Positions 49,643 to 60,236 of a stretch of 64,000 nt of DNA are shown here, piece after piece. Made by a program: the position numbers and the translations under genes. The notes beneath the pieces were generated by a model that was given only the letters and a program-made list of their open reading frames with translations, had not been told where the DNA came from and did no database searches. Source of the stretch: a virus. The first letter of the stretch is position 1; each line of letters starts with the position of its first letter. The DNA lies in IMG/VR virus record IMGVR_UViG_3300046167_000476, positions 1-64,000 of that record; one strand, 5' to 3'.

Positions 49643-49766
49643 TTATTTTGGCACGCAATTAGGAACTTTTCTATTTCCCTTCTTCTTCATACCAACTTGC
49701 TTATAATTTTTCCAGCAAGGACCCTTTTTTAATCAACTTCTTTAGTAATGGTGTGTTTTCTTTCAT
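49643..49766 (-). pseudogene. Small conserved protein (40 aa) broken by one extra base
   Basis: From ATG 49766: KENTPLLKKLIKKG, then a premature end. Removing one base in the GGG/CCC run at 49722-49724 gives GPCWKNYKQVGMKKKGNRKV PNCVPK and a stop at 49643. This GPCW.GY.Q.GMKKK motif is conserved in many phages, so this is a real gene with an indel. Confidence 0.7.
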
Positions 49767-49785
49767 AATATCTTAGTTAAATTCA

Positions 49786-52700
49786 TCAATGTTTAATTCC
49801 CTCCGGATTAAGTTTTTTTCTTTTTTGTAGTTTTCTTTTTCTTACTCTTTTTATCTCTTTTCTATACCCTAACTCCCAATCTTGCCAACCAGCAGCCATA
49901 GCTATTCTTTCCCACATATCATAGTCTTCATTTAAAGCACCTTGTATATTTTGTGATTTACGTAAAGCTCTATCAACAGGAATGTTTGTCGTAGCTGAAA
50001 TAACATTAGCTATAGCCATATATGCTTGATTATCTAAACTAAATTTCATGTCATCAAATGCTCCATACTCAGCTGCTTTTAACGCGTTTGCTATTTTCTT
50101 ATACTTAGATCCCACTGTTGGAGATATGCTGACTACTTCTTTGATAGCTTTAGAGTATTTAGGATTCTTTTTGCTAGACTCACTGTTTATAACCATAAGA
50201 GCATTCTTCACTTGAGCTGTTATTGCCCCTGGTATACCAGTACCTCTAAGTAATGAGTCAGCCATACCGTTAGCAACTCTTCCTGATTTAGATAATAGCT
50301 TTTCATCTTGTTCGTCATCAGCAAAAGCTAAGCCAAATAAAGCATTTTGTATTGCGTTAAATATTAAGTTTTGCACAAAGCCGTAGTAAACAATCTTAGA
50401 TGTATTCTCTCTCCAATCACCTCTTTTATTAGCAAGGTCTAGCATAGCTTTTTTCTGCAGTCTAGCATACTGCATTGGTGTATTAGCAAAAGCTAAAACA
50501 ACTCTACCTAAGTTACCAGCCTGTTGTTGACTTATCTTGTCTGTTCTAGACGACTGTTGAGATTGTTCAGATATCTCCTTGAAATCTACAAAAGCTTTTT
50601 CTTTAGCCTCCATCTCAGATAGCCCTTGCTTTTTATAAGTATTTATTCTATTTCTATAGAAAGTTGCACCACCCGAAGCTATAGCAAAACTATCAGCATA
50701 CTTAGTAAATACAAAACCTTTTTTTAGTATTGTATTTATTATACCTTTAGCACCTGAGTCAGCAGCTATTTCAGCCTCACTTACATTTAACTTTAATCCA
50801 TCACGTCTAGCTGTTAAGTAGTCAGAGTTCATTATCTCTAAGAAATCTTTAGAATATTGCTTTACATCTACTAACCTAGCACTGGCTTTTAAAGGATTGT
50901 TATCTGTCCAGTTTATAAAGTTTATACTAGACAATGTCTGTAAAACTGCTGATCTTGTGTTTAAAAACATTATAGCACCCACAGAATTATTTATATAATC
51001 CAAAGCTCTGTCACCCGCAGTATTCTGTGAACTTCTATTTCTACCAGACTGCATTCTCTGTAAAGTACCTTCTAATGCTTTTCTATATTTCTTACCATAA
51101 GCTGCCTCTAGCTTATTCAAATTAGCTTCTGAAAATATTTCATCTTTGTTTTGTTTCCACTGCTCTAAATACTTAGCTCTTTTAACTTTACCAAGCAGTG
51201 TTCTAGCATCGCTAGTTAATGTACCACTAAGCCAATTTTTACCTGGTTCAGCCCAACCATCACCTTTAGTTGTTGATAAGAGTTCATTAGCAAAAGCTTC
51301 ATACGTAGGGTTATCTTTTATAACTTTATTTAGTTCAGCTAAATCAGATTTGCTTAAACCAGGAACTTCTACACCCATTTTTGTCCACATGCGAACTCTT
51401 AAAGCCTGCTCATTTGTAAAACCTGTTTCATTCTTCTTTCTTAGTTTTTTAGGTATAACACCTAATCTACTTTTCAAAGCTCTAACATCATTGACTAACG
51501 ACATTTGATCTCTAATGATATTGTCTTCAGCTCTAGCGAATGGATCGAATAAGTTTTCTTTGTAGAACTTAAGGGCGTCTTCACCTTTTTTACCTTTTGG
51601 CAGAGTCTTATATAGTAGACCAGCAAAATCCTCAGCTGTTGGTGATATAAATATATCAAACCTGCCTTTTCCTTTACCCATTATCTCAGCTTTAGCTGCT
51701 CCAAAAGTTTTTTCTGAAGCTATGCCTGTTTTTTCTTGTATTATATCGTTAAATGTTTTTCCTAGCTTTTCTGTGCTAATTGCTAATTGTACTTTACTCT
51801 TAACATCTACTACACTTAATATATCTTTAACAGCTTTAACATTACCTAAGTGATCATCAGCAAAGTAAAAGTCATTATAACCTTGAGCTGCTTTCTCAAG
51901 CATCCAGTTAGCTTTAGCCGATGGAGCTCCATTTGCTAAACCTGTTATGTTTTCTAACGGTATATCTAAACCTAGTCCTTTTAAAAAACTTCTTATAGCT
52001 GGAGCTGCATTTGCTGGTCTAGCAGTTAACACGAACATATCTCTTTCTCCTGGGCTTTCACTTATAAACTTTGCCACCTCAAATAAAGGTCCTTTTTTAC
52101 CTTCCATTACTTTACTAAACTCAGAGAAATCAAACTTAGCTCCTTCTGCTTCTAAGGACTCAGATCTTTTAGCAAATTCATTTGCATTAAGTTTTCCTTT
52201 AGTACCGTCAGGCATTGTATAAAGCACGTTAGATTTAGATCTAGCTAGTGTATCATCGAAATCAAAAACTCTAGCTTTTTTAGTTTCTTTTAATTTCTTC
52301 TGAGCCAACCTAATAGCTTTATCTCTGTTGTTTAACTTGTCGAGTAATTCAGCATTACTAGAGTTCTTGTTATCTAAAGTACCTGCTTTCTTAGACAACT
52401 CAACATTAGCTTTCCAACTAGACTTAACATCTGCTTTATTATTTAAAGAACTTTTTAGTATAACTTCATTAGATTTACTAGGTTCTAAAGATATTGCAGC
52501 AACTTTATCTTTCATCCAAGGCACATTCAGCTCTCTTAATTTTGCTCCAACTCGCTGAGCATTCTGTGTCATTAACTTATCGTATAAAGTTTCTTTAAAG
52601 CCACTTTCAACTGTTACATAGTCCTTTAAATTTTCGAGATCTAAAACCATCCTAGCTAAACCAGAGGTGTTTGTAGTACCGCCTAGCCTATCTATTACGT

Positions 52701-54483
52701 CTAGGTATTTTTTAAAAGATATAATGCCCTTATAGTCGTTCATTATTTTTTTACCATCTTTCATCCATCTACCTTCTACAATAGCTTTAGCTTCTTGCAT
52801 CGACTGCTCTAAAGAAGACTTTAAATGTTCCAACTTCATTCTACCAGGTTCACCTGTTTTCTTTACAGCCATGATTGGCACAAACTGTCTACCATAACCA
52901 GAAGTAGCTCCACTATTTTCAGCCGCTAATTGATATATAACTTTTGCTCTTTTTTCGAATTCAGCTGGAGTTTTAGCATCATATAAATATCTTTGCTTAG
53001 CAACACCCATAGCGTAATAAACATCTGATTTATATGCATTATCTTTAGAGTTTATGTATTTATTAAGAACATTTATATCTCCAGTATTTTGAAATTTTTG
53101 TAACGCATTCTTTTGCTGTGCATCACTCATAAAATCTCCAGGCTCTATATTATCAAATACACCTTTCTCATACAATTTACCTAGATTATCTACTATTCTT
53201 TCATACTGACCTTTACTAAGATCACTCTCTGATATCAACTTACCTTCTGTGGTTATTTTTCTAGCATCCTTACCTACATTTCTAGCGGTACCTCTACTAG
53301 TACTTCCAAACGACTGTAGTAGAACCTCTTTAGTAAAATATTTCTGTAAATCTTCAGGGTAATACTTTGAAAGTTCACTTATTCCATCTAAAAAGGTTTC
53401 AAGTCTAGCTGTATCAAATATAGATCTTTTCATCTCAGGACCTTCAGTACCTTTTATAAATACTCCTTTTTTAAACTTACCAGTTTTTCTTTTAAAAGTC
53501 TCTGTTGAACGCATAGACTTACCGGTGTTGCCATCTATGATATTGCTTATATCAACGCCTTTAGGCGCACCATTTATCTCCGCTATTTTAATATCAGCTT
53601 TATCTGAAGTCTTAAATGTTGGAGCGTCAGCTTTGCCTTCTTCAGCCTTAGCTATATTATCTTGTATAATTTCGCTTTCAAATCTTTCTACAAAAGTAGG
53701 ATTAGTTTCTCTTAACTTTTCTCTATCTACTAAAAAATTACCAATTAATCTTTTAATAGTAACTTCGTTTAGTCCAGGTGTATTTTTTAATTTACCTAGC
53801 ACCTGTTGAGCTAGCATAGGATTTTTACCATCAGCTAACTTCTGTAACTCTATAGCTGTTGCTCCTTCTATTTTCATATTTGATCTAGCAACGTTATTCA
53901 CCAGACCTCTAAACACTAACTCCGCTAAGCCTTTTATCTGTTGAACTTGTTTATCTCTATATAATTTACCTTCTGGCTCTTTTAGTAAATCTTTTACATC
54001 CTTTATACTTATGTTTTTCTTTAATTCATATACGTTCTTACTACCTATTTTTCTTTTATTGTAAAATGCTTCTTGTATAGAGTTTGGCACACCTGTAGAC
54101 TTTTTATCCAACGTGTAACCTTCAGGTAAAATATTAAGTACCATTTGAGCATTTTTGTTTAGCTCAGATCTTAATTTTCTAAAACCTTCCATAGAACCTT
54201 GGGGTAAGTTTCTAGCGGGTACCGTGAACCACTTTGGTAGTAAATCTCCTTTAACCTTTTTACCATCAGATGTTGTTTTATCTTTTTCACGTATATCGTA
54301 TGCCTTCGCTAGAGCTTTAGCAGCGTTTTCCCCTAGTCTTAAAGATTTATATGTTTCTTTAGTTAAGCTTTTTTCTTGTAAATCTTTCTGTATTTCAGGT
54401 ACTAAATCATTTACAACATCTATACTTAATTCTAGTTTTTTAGGATCTGTTTTTTTTGTTTTCCGAAACAATTTTTTCATCAA
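49786..54483 (-). CDS. Giant internal virion protein with a HAD phosphatase domain, 1565 aa
   Basis: N-terminal basic helices (MKKLFRKTKKTDPKKLELSI), long helical stretches (HLKSSLEQSMQEAKAIVEGR), then a complete HAD domain: VFDFDDTLA (D741 and D743), VLTARPA (T820), a Lys at SAKANW (K857), FADDHLGN (D876 and D877). The C-terminal ~400 residues have amphipathic and Gly/Ala-rich stretches (IFNAIQNALFGLAFA). Size, position and no signal peptide fit an ejected virion protein. Overlaps the 1357-aa gene by 44 nt. Confidence 0.7.
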   Translation of the reverse strand: MMKKLFRKTKKTDPKKLELSIDVVNDLVPEIQKDLQEKSLTKETYKSLRLGENAAKALAKAYDIREKDKTTSDGKKVKGDLLPKWFTVPARNLPQGSMEGFRKLRSELNKNAQMVLNILPEGYTLDKKSTGVPNSIQEAFYNKRKIGSKNVYELKKNISIKDVKDLLKEPEGKLYRDKQVQQIKGLAELVFRGLVNNVARSNMKIEGATAIELQKLADGKNPMLAQQVLGKLKNTPGLNEVTIKRLIGNFLVDREKLRETNPTFVERFESEIIQDNIAKAEEGKADAPTFKTSDKADIKIAEINGAPKGVDISNIIDGNTGKSMRSTETFKRKTGKFKKGVFIKGTEGPEMKRSIFDTARLETFLDGISELSKYYPEDLQKYFTKEVLLQSFGSTSRGTARNVGKDARKITTEGKLISESDLSKGQYERIVDNLGKLYEKGVFDNIEPGDFMSDAQQKNALQKFQNTGDINVLNKYINSKDNAYKSDVYYAMGVAKQRYLYDAKTPAEFEKRAKVIYQLAAENSGATSGYGRQFVPIMAVKKTGEPGRMKLEHLKSSLEQSMQEAKAIVEGRWMKDGKKIMNDYKGIISFKKYLDVIDRLGGTTNTSGLARMVLDLENLKDYVTVESGFKETLYDKLMTQNAQRVGAKLRELNVPWMKDKVAAISLEPSKSNEVILKSSLNNKADVKSSWKANVELSKKAGTLDNKNSSNAELLDKLNNRDKAIRLAQKKLKETKKARVFDFDDTLARSKSNVLYTMPDGTKGKLNANEFAKRSESLEAEGAKFDFSEFSKVMEGKKGPLFEVAKFISESPGERDMFVLTARPANAAPAIRSFLKGLGLDIPLENITGLANGAPSAKANWMLEKAAQGYNDFYFADDHLGNVKAVKDILSVVDVKSKVQLAISTEKLGKTFNDIIQEKTGIASEKTFGAAKAEIMGKGKGRFDIFISPTAEDFAGLLYKTLPKGKKGEDALKFYKENLFDPFARAEDNIIRDQMSLVNDVRALKSRLGVIPKKLRKKNETGFTNEQALRVRMWTKMGVEVPGLSKSDLAELNKVIKDNPTYEAFANELLSTTKGDGWAEPGKNWLSGTLTSDARTLLGKVKRAKYLEQWKQNKDEIFSEANLNKLEAAYGKKYRKALEGTLQRMQSGRNRSSQNTAGDRALDYINNSVGAIMFLNTRSAVLQTLSSINFINWTDNNPLKASARLVDVKQYSKDFLEIMNSDYLTARRDGLKLNVSEAEIAADSGAKGIINTILKKGFVFTKYADSFAIASGGATFYRNRINTYKKQGLSEMEAKEKAFVDFKEISEQSQQSSRTDKISQQQAGNLGRVVLAFANTPMQYARLQKKAMLDLANKRGDWRENTSKIVYYGFVQNLIFNAIQNALFGLAFADDEQDEKLLSKSGRVANGMADSLLRGTGIPGAITAQVKNALMVINSESSKKNPKYSKAIKEVVSISPTVGSKYKKIANALKAAEYGAFDDMKFSLDNQAYMAIANVISATTNIPVDRALRKSQNIQGALNEDYDMWERIAMAAGWQDWELGYRKEIKRVRKRKLQKRKKLNPEGIKH

Positions 54484-57400
54484 AATCTCTAGTCTCCTCA
54501 GACATCACAGATTGTGCTTCTTTACTTTCAAGATCTTTATTAAATAAGTCACCTTGCTGGCCTAGTCTTTTTAGTATATTACCAAGTCTACCTCCACCAA
54601 ACGCACCGCCACCAAACAAGGCTTGTCTAGCATAAGCGCCAAACGGCACGTCTTTTAATTTAGCATCTCTTTTTAAATAAGTACCGAGAATTTTATCGTA
54701 TATCTCTGATCCAACCTCCATTTCAAACATCTCTCTTGATACACCTAATCCTTTTACAAATTTTCTATTTACAAAGCTTTGTATTAAACCTTGATTATTT
54801 TCATAAACCTTACCTATAAGATCCGTTTTGTTTCCAGTTGATTCAAACTCTTCAAAAGCTTTTTTATTTGCATTAGATAGGTCTAAAGACTCTTGTTTTA
54901 ACTCTTTTTGAGCAGTTTTATCTATGTTTAATACTTTACCAGTCTGTTTCTCAATTAGTTTCTTACCGTCTTTAGTTATTTCTATATCTTGAAATCGCTT
55001 TATTAATTTTGGGCTATAGTTACCTTTACCAAAGTCTTTACTTAGTCTAGATAAAAACTTGACAACAGCATCAGGATTATTTAGTTCAGGTAATAAAACC
55101 TTACCTAGCTTTGTATTTTCTAAAGCAGTACCTGTTAAAGATTTTTCTAAAAAAGTATTTATATTTTGCTTTAGAGATCCTAAGACGTTGTTTTCTATTA
55201 ACATGTCTCTATTTTCAGGTCTACTTAGCAAGTCAATTAAGTTAGCGTTAAATTCCTCAAAAGTTGAATCCTTATCTTGTGTTTTTTCGTAAGCTTCTTT
55301 AACTGCTTCAGGTAAGTTTTCTATATTTCTTACTTCTCCAGTTCTTGGATCAACAGTTTCAAAATTCATTTTACCAACAGACTTAGCTAATCCTTCTTGT
55401 AGTGCTTTTTGTACACCTACATCTTTACCGAAAGTTAGACGCGAAACAACGTGATATATTTCATGAGGAAGCGTACCTTCATTCATTTTAGAAACATCAA
55501 CATTTACGTGTAGTTTACCATTACGTTTTGTAACAGCTGCTGATTCTCCTTCACCTAGCTTCATACCTCTACCGTTGGTAGATACATTCATAGTAAAAGC
55601 CTCTGTGCCATTTTCTTTTTTATACTGCTTGTTGAATTTCTGTAATAAACCTTGAGTCTCCGCTGCCAACACGTTTTTATCTAAGAATCTTTCTCTATTT
55701 TCAGCTACTCTTATTTGATTTATTAATTCATTTCTTAATTGAAATTGGTTACCTAATTGATCTGTCGCATCTCCTTTTTCTAACCTACTAGTTATTTCTT
55801 TGTTTGTTTTAAGTAATAGATTTCTTTTAGACTGCATAGTCAAACTCCTGTCAGCCTTACTAGCATGTGTTAATCCAATCATACTAAACTGCAAAACCTC
55901 CATAAAAGTGTGCTTAGCCCAGTCCTCCATATCACCATACTTCTCCTCTACAAAAGTGTCGAAAGATTTTTTGTTTTGAAGGTCAGCTATTAGGGCTTCT
56001 AATGGAGCAGCTGTTTGTGCACCAGCAGCACCACCTAAACCGGAGTATAAACCTTTTTCTAAAGCAGTATTCATCGCTGCGGCTCCAGAGAAACCTTTAA
56101 ACACATTAGTAGGTAATATTTTTCTCATAGCGTGACCACCAATTACAAAACCAGCACCTGCGCCAGTAGGCATATCAACGCCAAAAATAGGATATAGTAA
56201 CGCCATCTTACCTTCTTCTTGAGCTCCTTGAATAAACAATGCTTGGGCCTTGTTGAATGCAGTACCTGTGGCTTTACTGAAGCCTTTCGACTTAGCGTAT
56301 GCATCAATACTCATTTTAGCTTTTTTAGCTCTAGCTGCCATAATGGCTCTAGATACAGGTGTTACGCTGTTTCTACCAGCTTTAGCTAAGTAGGTTACGT
56401 TTTTTAATTTACTTAAATAGTTAGCCATACCAAAAGCGTTACCCATACCTCCAGTCATAGCACTAACTAAACCTAATTCCGCGATCATAGGTACAAAACC
56501 ACCTAGACCAGTCCAAAACTGTTCTCCGAAGCCCTGCTTGAAAGAATCCATTTGCTCAGCAGATAACTCAAAAGGCTTTTGATCTGGTTCTAATGTTGTA
56601 TTTATCTTACTTATTAATGCCTCTGCATCATTCAAGTCATCTCTATCTGTTCTAAATAAATTATCTTTTCTAAAACTATCAGAACCAGCATTACCTTGTC
56701 CAGGCATTGCGTCTAGTGCACCAGCTAAAAAATTACCAGCTTGACTTACAACATCGTCAGCTTTTATTGAGCCTGGATCTACATTCAAAAGATACAATTG
56801 CTTCCATGCGGCGTGCTCTGTAGACAGTCTTTTTTGAGTTTGTCTTGTGTTTTCTACGTATCTATGCAAATCACTCATTTGAACAGTAGCTTCACCGTTT
56901 TTAGCCTCAGGTTTATCTATTTTTAAAGTATTTTTAACTTCATTAGAAGGTATAGATGATAAGCTAGATAACAAGTCCTTTAACTTAACACCTTTTATAA
57001 CTCCAGCAGAACCTTCTTTTTTACTTATTGAATAACCTTTATCGTAAAGACTAGCCATCCATATGTTTGGAGTAACCTGTATGTCAAACTCTTTAGTGTT
57101 TATCTCTTCTTGAAAACCACTAAATTCAGCCAAGTGTATTCTGTAATCATTTTGTACTGTTTGAGAGTCTGAGGTGTCTAGTTTCTTTTTTAACTCAACT
57201 TTAGCTATATCGTAGTCTTTTGTTAAATCAACAACGTCTATACCACTTGCTTTAGCTAATGCAGGTGAAATTCTAGTTCCGTCTGGGGCAAATAAAAACT
57301 CAGCATCTTCATCTATAGCTTGTTTTAGTAGAAGCGAAGATCTTTCTTTTAGTTTTTCAAATTCATCTGATAAAGCACTTTGAGACACATCACCAACACC

Positions 57401-58513
57401 TGTATTAGGTTGATTTAGGCTTTCTTTTATTTTAATTAATCTATCATTAACCTTAGCAAGTTCTTTTTGTTTAGGGTCTTTTATACTATTTATATGTTGT
57501 AACTTCTCTCTGTTGCTAGCTTCTAACCAATTTCCAGACTCTTTAAGTGGTTTAACATATTGCTCAATGATATTATATTCATTTAATTGCTCTTCTTTAG
57601 CAGACATGTCTTGTAACATTTTATCTACTAATTTATCAGGTTGAGTACCTGTTAAACCAATGTCTTCAGAATTTATACCACCAAAAAAACCAGAGCCTGA
57701 TATGTCTCTATTTTCAGCATATTTCTCAACAGAGTTTTTTCTTACATAATCTCTAAAACCATCTGACTGCATCAAAGAGTTTATAGGCATAGTGGGATCA
57801 TAAGGAATATCTTCAGATTCAATATAATCATAAGCCAATTGCTCTATATTGTCAGTTATAGAACTTTCAAATTTTTTAATATTTTTTTGATTTTGTACAT
57901 TTAAATCCTCATTGAAGTTGTCTTTTAGAAAATTATTTATAACTTCTTGAGGATCGTCCCCAATACCTTGCTGGGGAGAGGTTTTACTACCTGACAAATC
58001 GAACGGATCAGCTTGCCTCATACGCGCTTGAGCCATAGGATTTGAAAGACCCTTAGTATTTACCGTTATAGATTCACCGTTTAAAGCTTTTATAGTTACG
58101 TTATTTACATTTGAAGTAAATTCAAATCCACCATTCTTACCACCATACATTTGATTATAAGCGTTAGCTATATCTTTAGGTGATTGTTTTTTAAAATTTG
58201 GAATTTGAAATATTTTACCGTATTTTCTATCTTTAGGTGGTTTAACTTTTACTGAATCCAAAGAAGTATCTTCCGAAGGTAACTCCGTAACGCCTGCTTG
58301 TGATGCTGTCATTGGCTGCACTACATCCGCATCCGCTGCAGCGCTTGTTGGAAAATCCTGTGGTTCGTTTTCAACCTCTTGCTCTATAACCATACCTTTT
58401 TCATCTAGAACGCCCATAAAAACAGCATTACTAAATTTACTTAAAAAATCTTGCTCCTTAGCTTCAGATACATCATAAGGATTACCGTCGACTTCATATC
58501 TTTTTACTGGCAT
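54440..58513 (-). CDS. Giant internal virion protein with HExxH and sigma-like C-terminus, 1357 aa
   Basis: N-terminal third is acidic and Asp/Ser/Pro-rich. The middle has Gly/Ala/Met-rich, membrane-friendly segments (GLGGFVPMIAELGLVSAMTG and GAGAGFVIGGHAM). H1017-E-x-x-H1021 (LPHEIYHVVSRL) is a zinc peptidase motif. Residues ~1225-1300 (IGKVYENNQGLIQSFVNRKF and EIYDKILGTYLK then DVPFGAYARQAL) resemble sigma-70 region 2 helices. Probably injected with the DNA. No catalytic test is possible here. Confidence 0.65.
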   Translation of the reverse strand: MPVKRYEVDGNPYDVSEAKEQDFLSKFSNAVFMGVLDEKGMVIEQEVENEPQDFPTSAAADADVVQPMTASQAGVTELPSEDTSLDSVKVKPPKDRKYGKIFQIPNFKKQSPKDIANAYNQMYGGKNGGFEFTSNVNNVTIKALNGESITVNTKGLSNPMAQARMRQADPFDLSGSKTSPQQGIGDDPQEVINNFLKDNFNEDLNVQNQKNIKKFESSITDNIEQLAYDYIESEDIPYDPTMPINSLMQSDGFRDYVRKNSVEKYAENRDISGSGFFGGINSEDIGLTGTQPDKLVDKMLQDMSAKEEQLNEYNIIEQYVKPLKESGNWLEASNREKLQHINSIKDPKQKELAKVNDRLIKIKESLNQPNTGVGDVSQSALSDEFEKLKERSSLLLKQAIDEDAEFLFAPDGTRISPALAKASGIDVVDLTKDYDIAKVELKKKLDTSDSQTVQNDYRIHLAEFSGFQEEINTKEFDIQVTPNIWMASLYDKGYSISKKEGSAGVIKGVKLKDLLSSLSSIPSNEVKNTLKIDKPEAKNGEATVQMSDLHRYVENTRQTQKRLSTEHAAWKQLYLLNVDPGSIKADDVVSQAGNFLAGALDAMPGQGNAGSDSFRKDNLFRTDRDDLNDAEALISKINTTLEPDQKPFELSAEQMDSFKQGFGEQFWTGLGGFVPMIAELGLVSAMTGGMGNAFGMANYLSKLKNVTYLAKAGRNSVTPVSRAIMAARAKKAKMSIDAYAKSKGFSKATGTAFNKAQALFIQGAQEEGKMALLYPIFGVDMPTGAGAGFVIGGHAMRKILPTNVFKGFSGAAAMNTALEKGLYSGLGGAAGAQTAAPLEALIADLQNKKSFDTFVEEKYGDMEDWAKHTFMEVLQFSMIGLTHASKADRSLTMQSKRNLLLKTNKEITSRLEKGDATDQLGNQFQLRNELINQIRVAENRERFLDKNVLAAETQGLLQKFNKQYKKENGTEAFTMNVSTNGRGMKLGEGESAAVTKRNGKLHVNVDVSKMNEGTLPHEIYHVVSRLTFGKDVGVQKALQEGLAKSVGKMNFETVDPRTGEVRNIENLPEAVKEAYEKTQDKDSTFEEFNANLIDLLSRPENRDMLIENNVLGSLKQNINTFLEKSLTGTALENTKLGKVLLPELNNPDAVVKFLSRLSKDFGKGNYSPKLIKRFQDIEITKDGKKLIEKQTGKVLNIDKTAQKELKQESLDLSNANKKAFEEFESTGNKTDLIGKVYENNQGLIQSFVNRKFVKGLGVSREMFEMEVGSEIYDKILGTYLKRDAKLKDVPFGAYARQALFGGGAFGGGRLGNILKRLGQQGDLFNKDLESKEAQSVMSEETRDFDEKIVSENKKNRS

Positions 58514-58529
58514 ATTTTATTTAATTTTA

Positions 58530-59952
58530 TTAGTTATAATCTTGGTTTGCGTTAGTTTTTTTACTCATAGTTGCTTTTAGTATCCTATCTACTTCTCCAG
58601 CTTTTATTCCTGGATTTAGCAACTCTATTATTGTTTTACGCATAGTGGTAGGGCTTGATAAGTCCACACCTATTACTCTCTTACCCCTCATATATGCTAA
58701 AGGTGTTTTTGGACTTTGATCTTTCCACGCTTCTTTCGCCTCCTCCTGTGTAAACCCATCAGCTTTATATTGACTTAAAAACTGACTTTCTAGATCTGGG
58801 GGTGTTTACTATTTTTTCATCTGTAGCTAAACGCTTTTTATTTAATATAGTTAAAAAGGAACCTTGTTCTTCTAAAGTAAACTTTTTACTACCTCGCTCT
58901 TTTGTTTCGCCTGTTGAAGAAAGTACTTCATTTAAAGTTTCATTTGCAAAATTAACTTTATTATTGAACTTAATCTGTGTACTTGTTGGATCATCTTCAT
59001 CCGGAGCTTTTACAGCTGTAATTTTTCCAATGTTCTTAGTGTATATTCTGTTTGGTATTTTTTGGCCATCTTTTTCAATATACTTTTTAAGACCAGGTAT
59101 ATTTTTTACATCTTCATCCGTAACTTCTCTAGACTCACCCATAGCTTCAAGATCTTTTCGCGTGACTTGATCTATTAAAAAAGCTTCTCTTTGCTTCATA
59201 GTAGCGTTTTCATAAGCTTCTGCTGTATCACTTGTCCATTTTAATCTACCGGTGATAAACTGTCTTTGTTGTTTAATATCTTGAGACATTAACCCTTTTG
59301 CGTTAGCTTTTAATAGGTCCATATAAGCAACATTACTTCTTAATGATTGCTCATCAATAACCTGCTCTCTATACTGAAAACCACCTGCAGTTCTTGTAGT
59401 TATGTTTTGAAACACAAAATCTTTGGTAAGATTTTCTTTCTCATCAACTATACCAATTTCTTGAAATCTTTTATTTCTATCACTAAAGCTCATTATAGGT
59501 TGAAAAAATGTACCATCCCATTTAGATAGATCACGCTCAAACTTTACATTAACGTAACCGTTAGATTCTTCATATTCATCTAGTTGACCAGATTCTTTAA
59601 ATTTATTATACACTTCGCTACCAACTTTTATTCGTGAGTTTACTGTTAGTATATTTGAGTTGTTATCATTAGCAATTACGCTTACCTCACTTTCAATACC
59701 TGGTGTTTTTCTACCACTAATAGCTACTACGCCTATTAGATTGGAAACTTCATCACCACTAGCAGGTGCGTGGCCATTTACTATTTGGTCTATAGTAGCT
59801 TCATTAAACTCTTGAGCTCCAGTAGATATATTGTTTATTTGATTTTTAGTGTTGGTCATGTAAGACTGAAAATCAGTAATAGATTTTCTATACTTTTGCC
59901 TTTGCTGTTTACTTAAATTAGTATTTATACCTAATTCTGCTGAAGCTGCCAT
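58530..59952 (-). CDS. Internal virion (ejection) protein, most of the coding region
   Basis: AASAELGINTNLSKQQRQKY RKSITDFQSYMTN is helical and open. At 58798-58802 an extra base in the GGGGG/CCCCC run ends the frame early (RSRKSVFKSI). In the next frame DLESQFLSQYKADGFTQEEA KEAWKDQSPKTPLAYMRGKR continues to a stop at 58530 (SKKTNANQDYN). It continues to the N-terminal part at 59953-60236. Late; between the two giant proteins and the small virion protein. Helical and polar, an ejection protein by position. Confidence 0.65.
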
Positions 59953-60236
59953 AGCGGCAGCACTTTTATCTTGGAATATTTTAGTGAGTTCTGATTTAAC
60001 CCTATGTCTTTTACCCCTGATACAATTTTTAATATATCCTTATCTTGTTGTAACTCAGTGTTAACTAAATAATCTATTTTCAGCTTCTTTTATTTTTTTT
60101 GCTTTTCTGCAGCTATTTTTTTGCTTCACCGTATTTATGTTATACCAGCGCTAACAATATCACCTATTTTACTAACACCTTGAGCCCATATCTCAGCTGA
60201 TCTATCTACTATTATTTGTGGGTTTCTATAACTCAT
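59953..60236 (-). pseudogene. Broken N-terminal end of the same internal virion protein
   Basis: ATG 60236: SYRNPQIIVDRSAEIWAQGV SKIGDIVSAGI, a conserved start. Homology then jumps frames through EAKK, IAAEKQKK and IKEAENRLF, then LVNTELQQDKDILKIVSGVK D and VKSELTKIFQDKSAAA; A7 and A8 runs each one short explain several jumps. In the published frame the first residues look fused to the end of the 60235-60977 gene. Confidence 0.6.

Noticed and set aside
51146-51508. Plus-strand ORFs within the giant virion genes
   Set aside because: They are shadows of strongly coding minus-strand sequence and have no motif.
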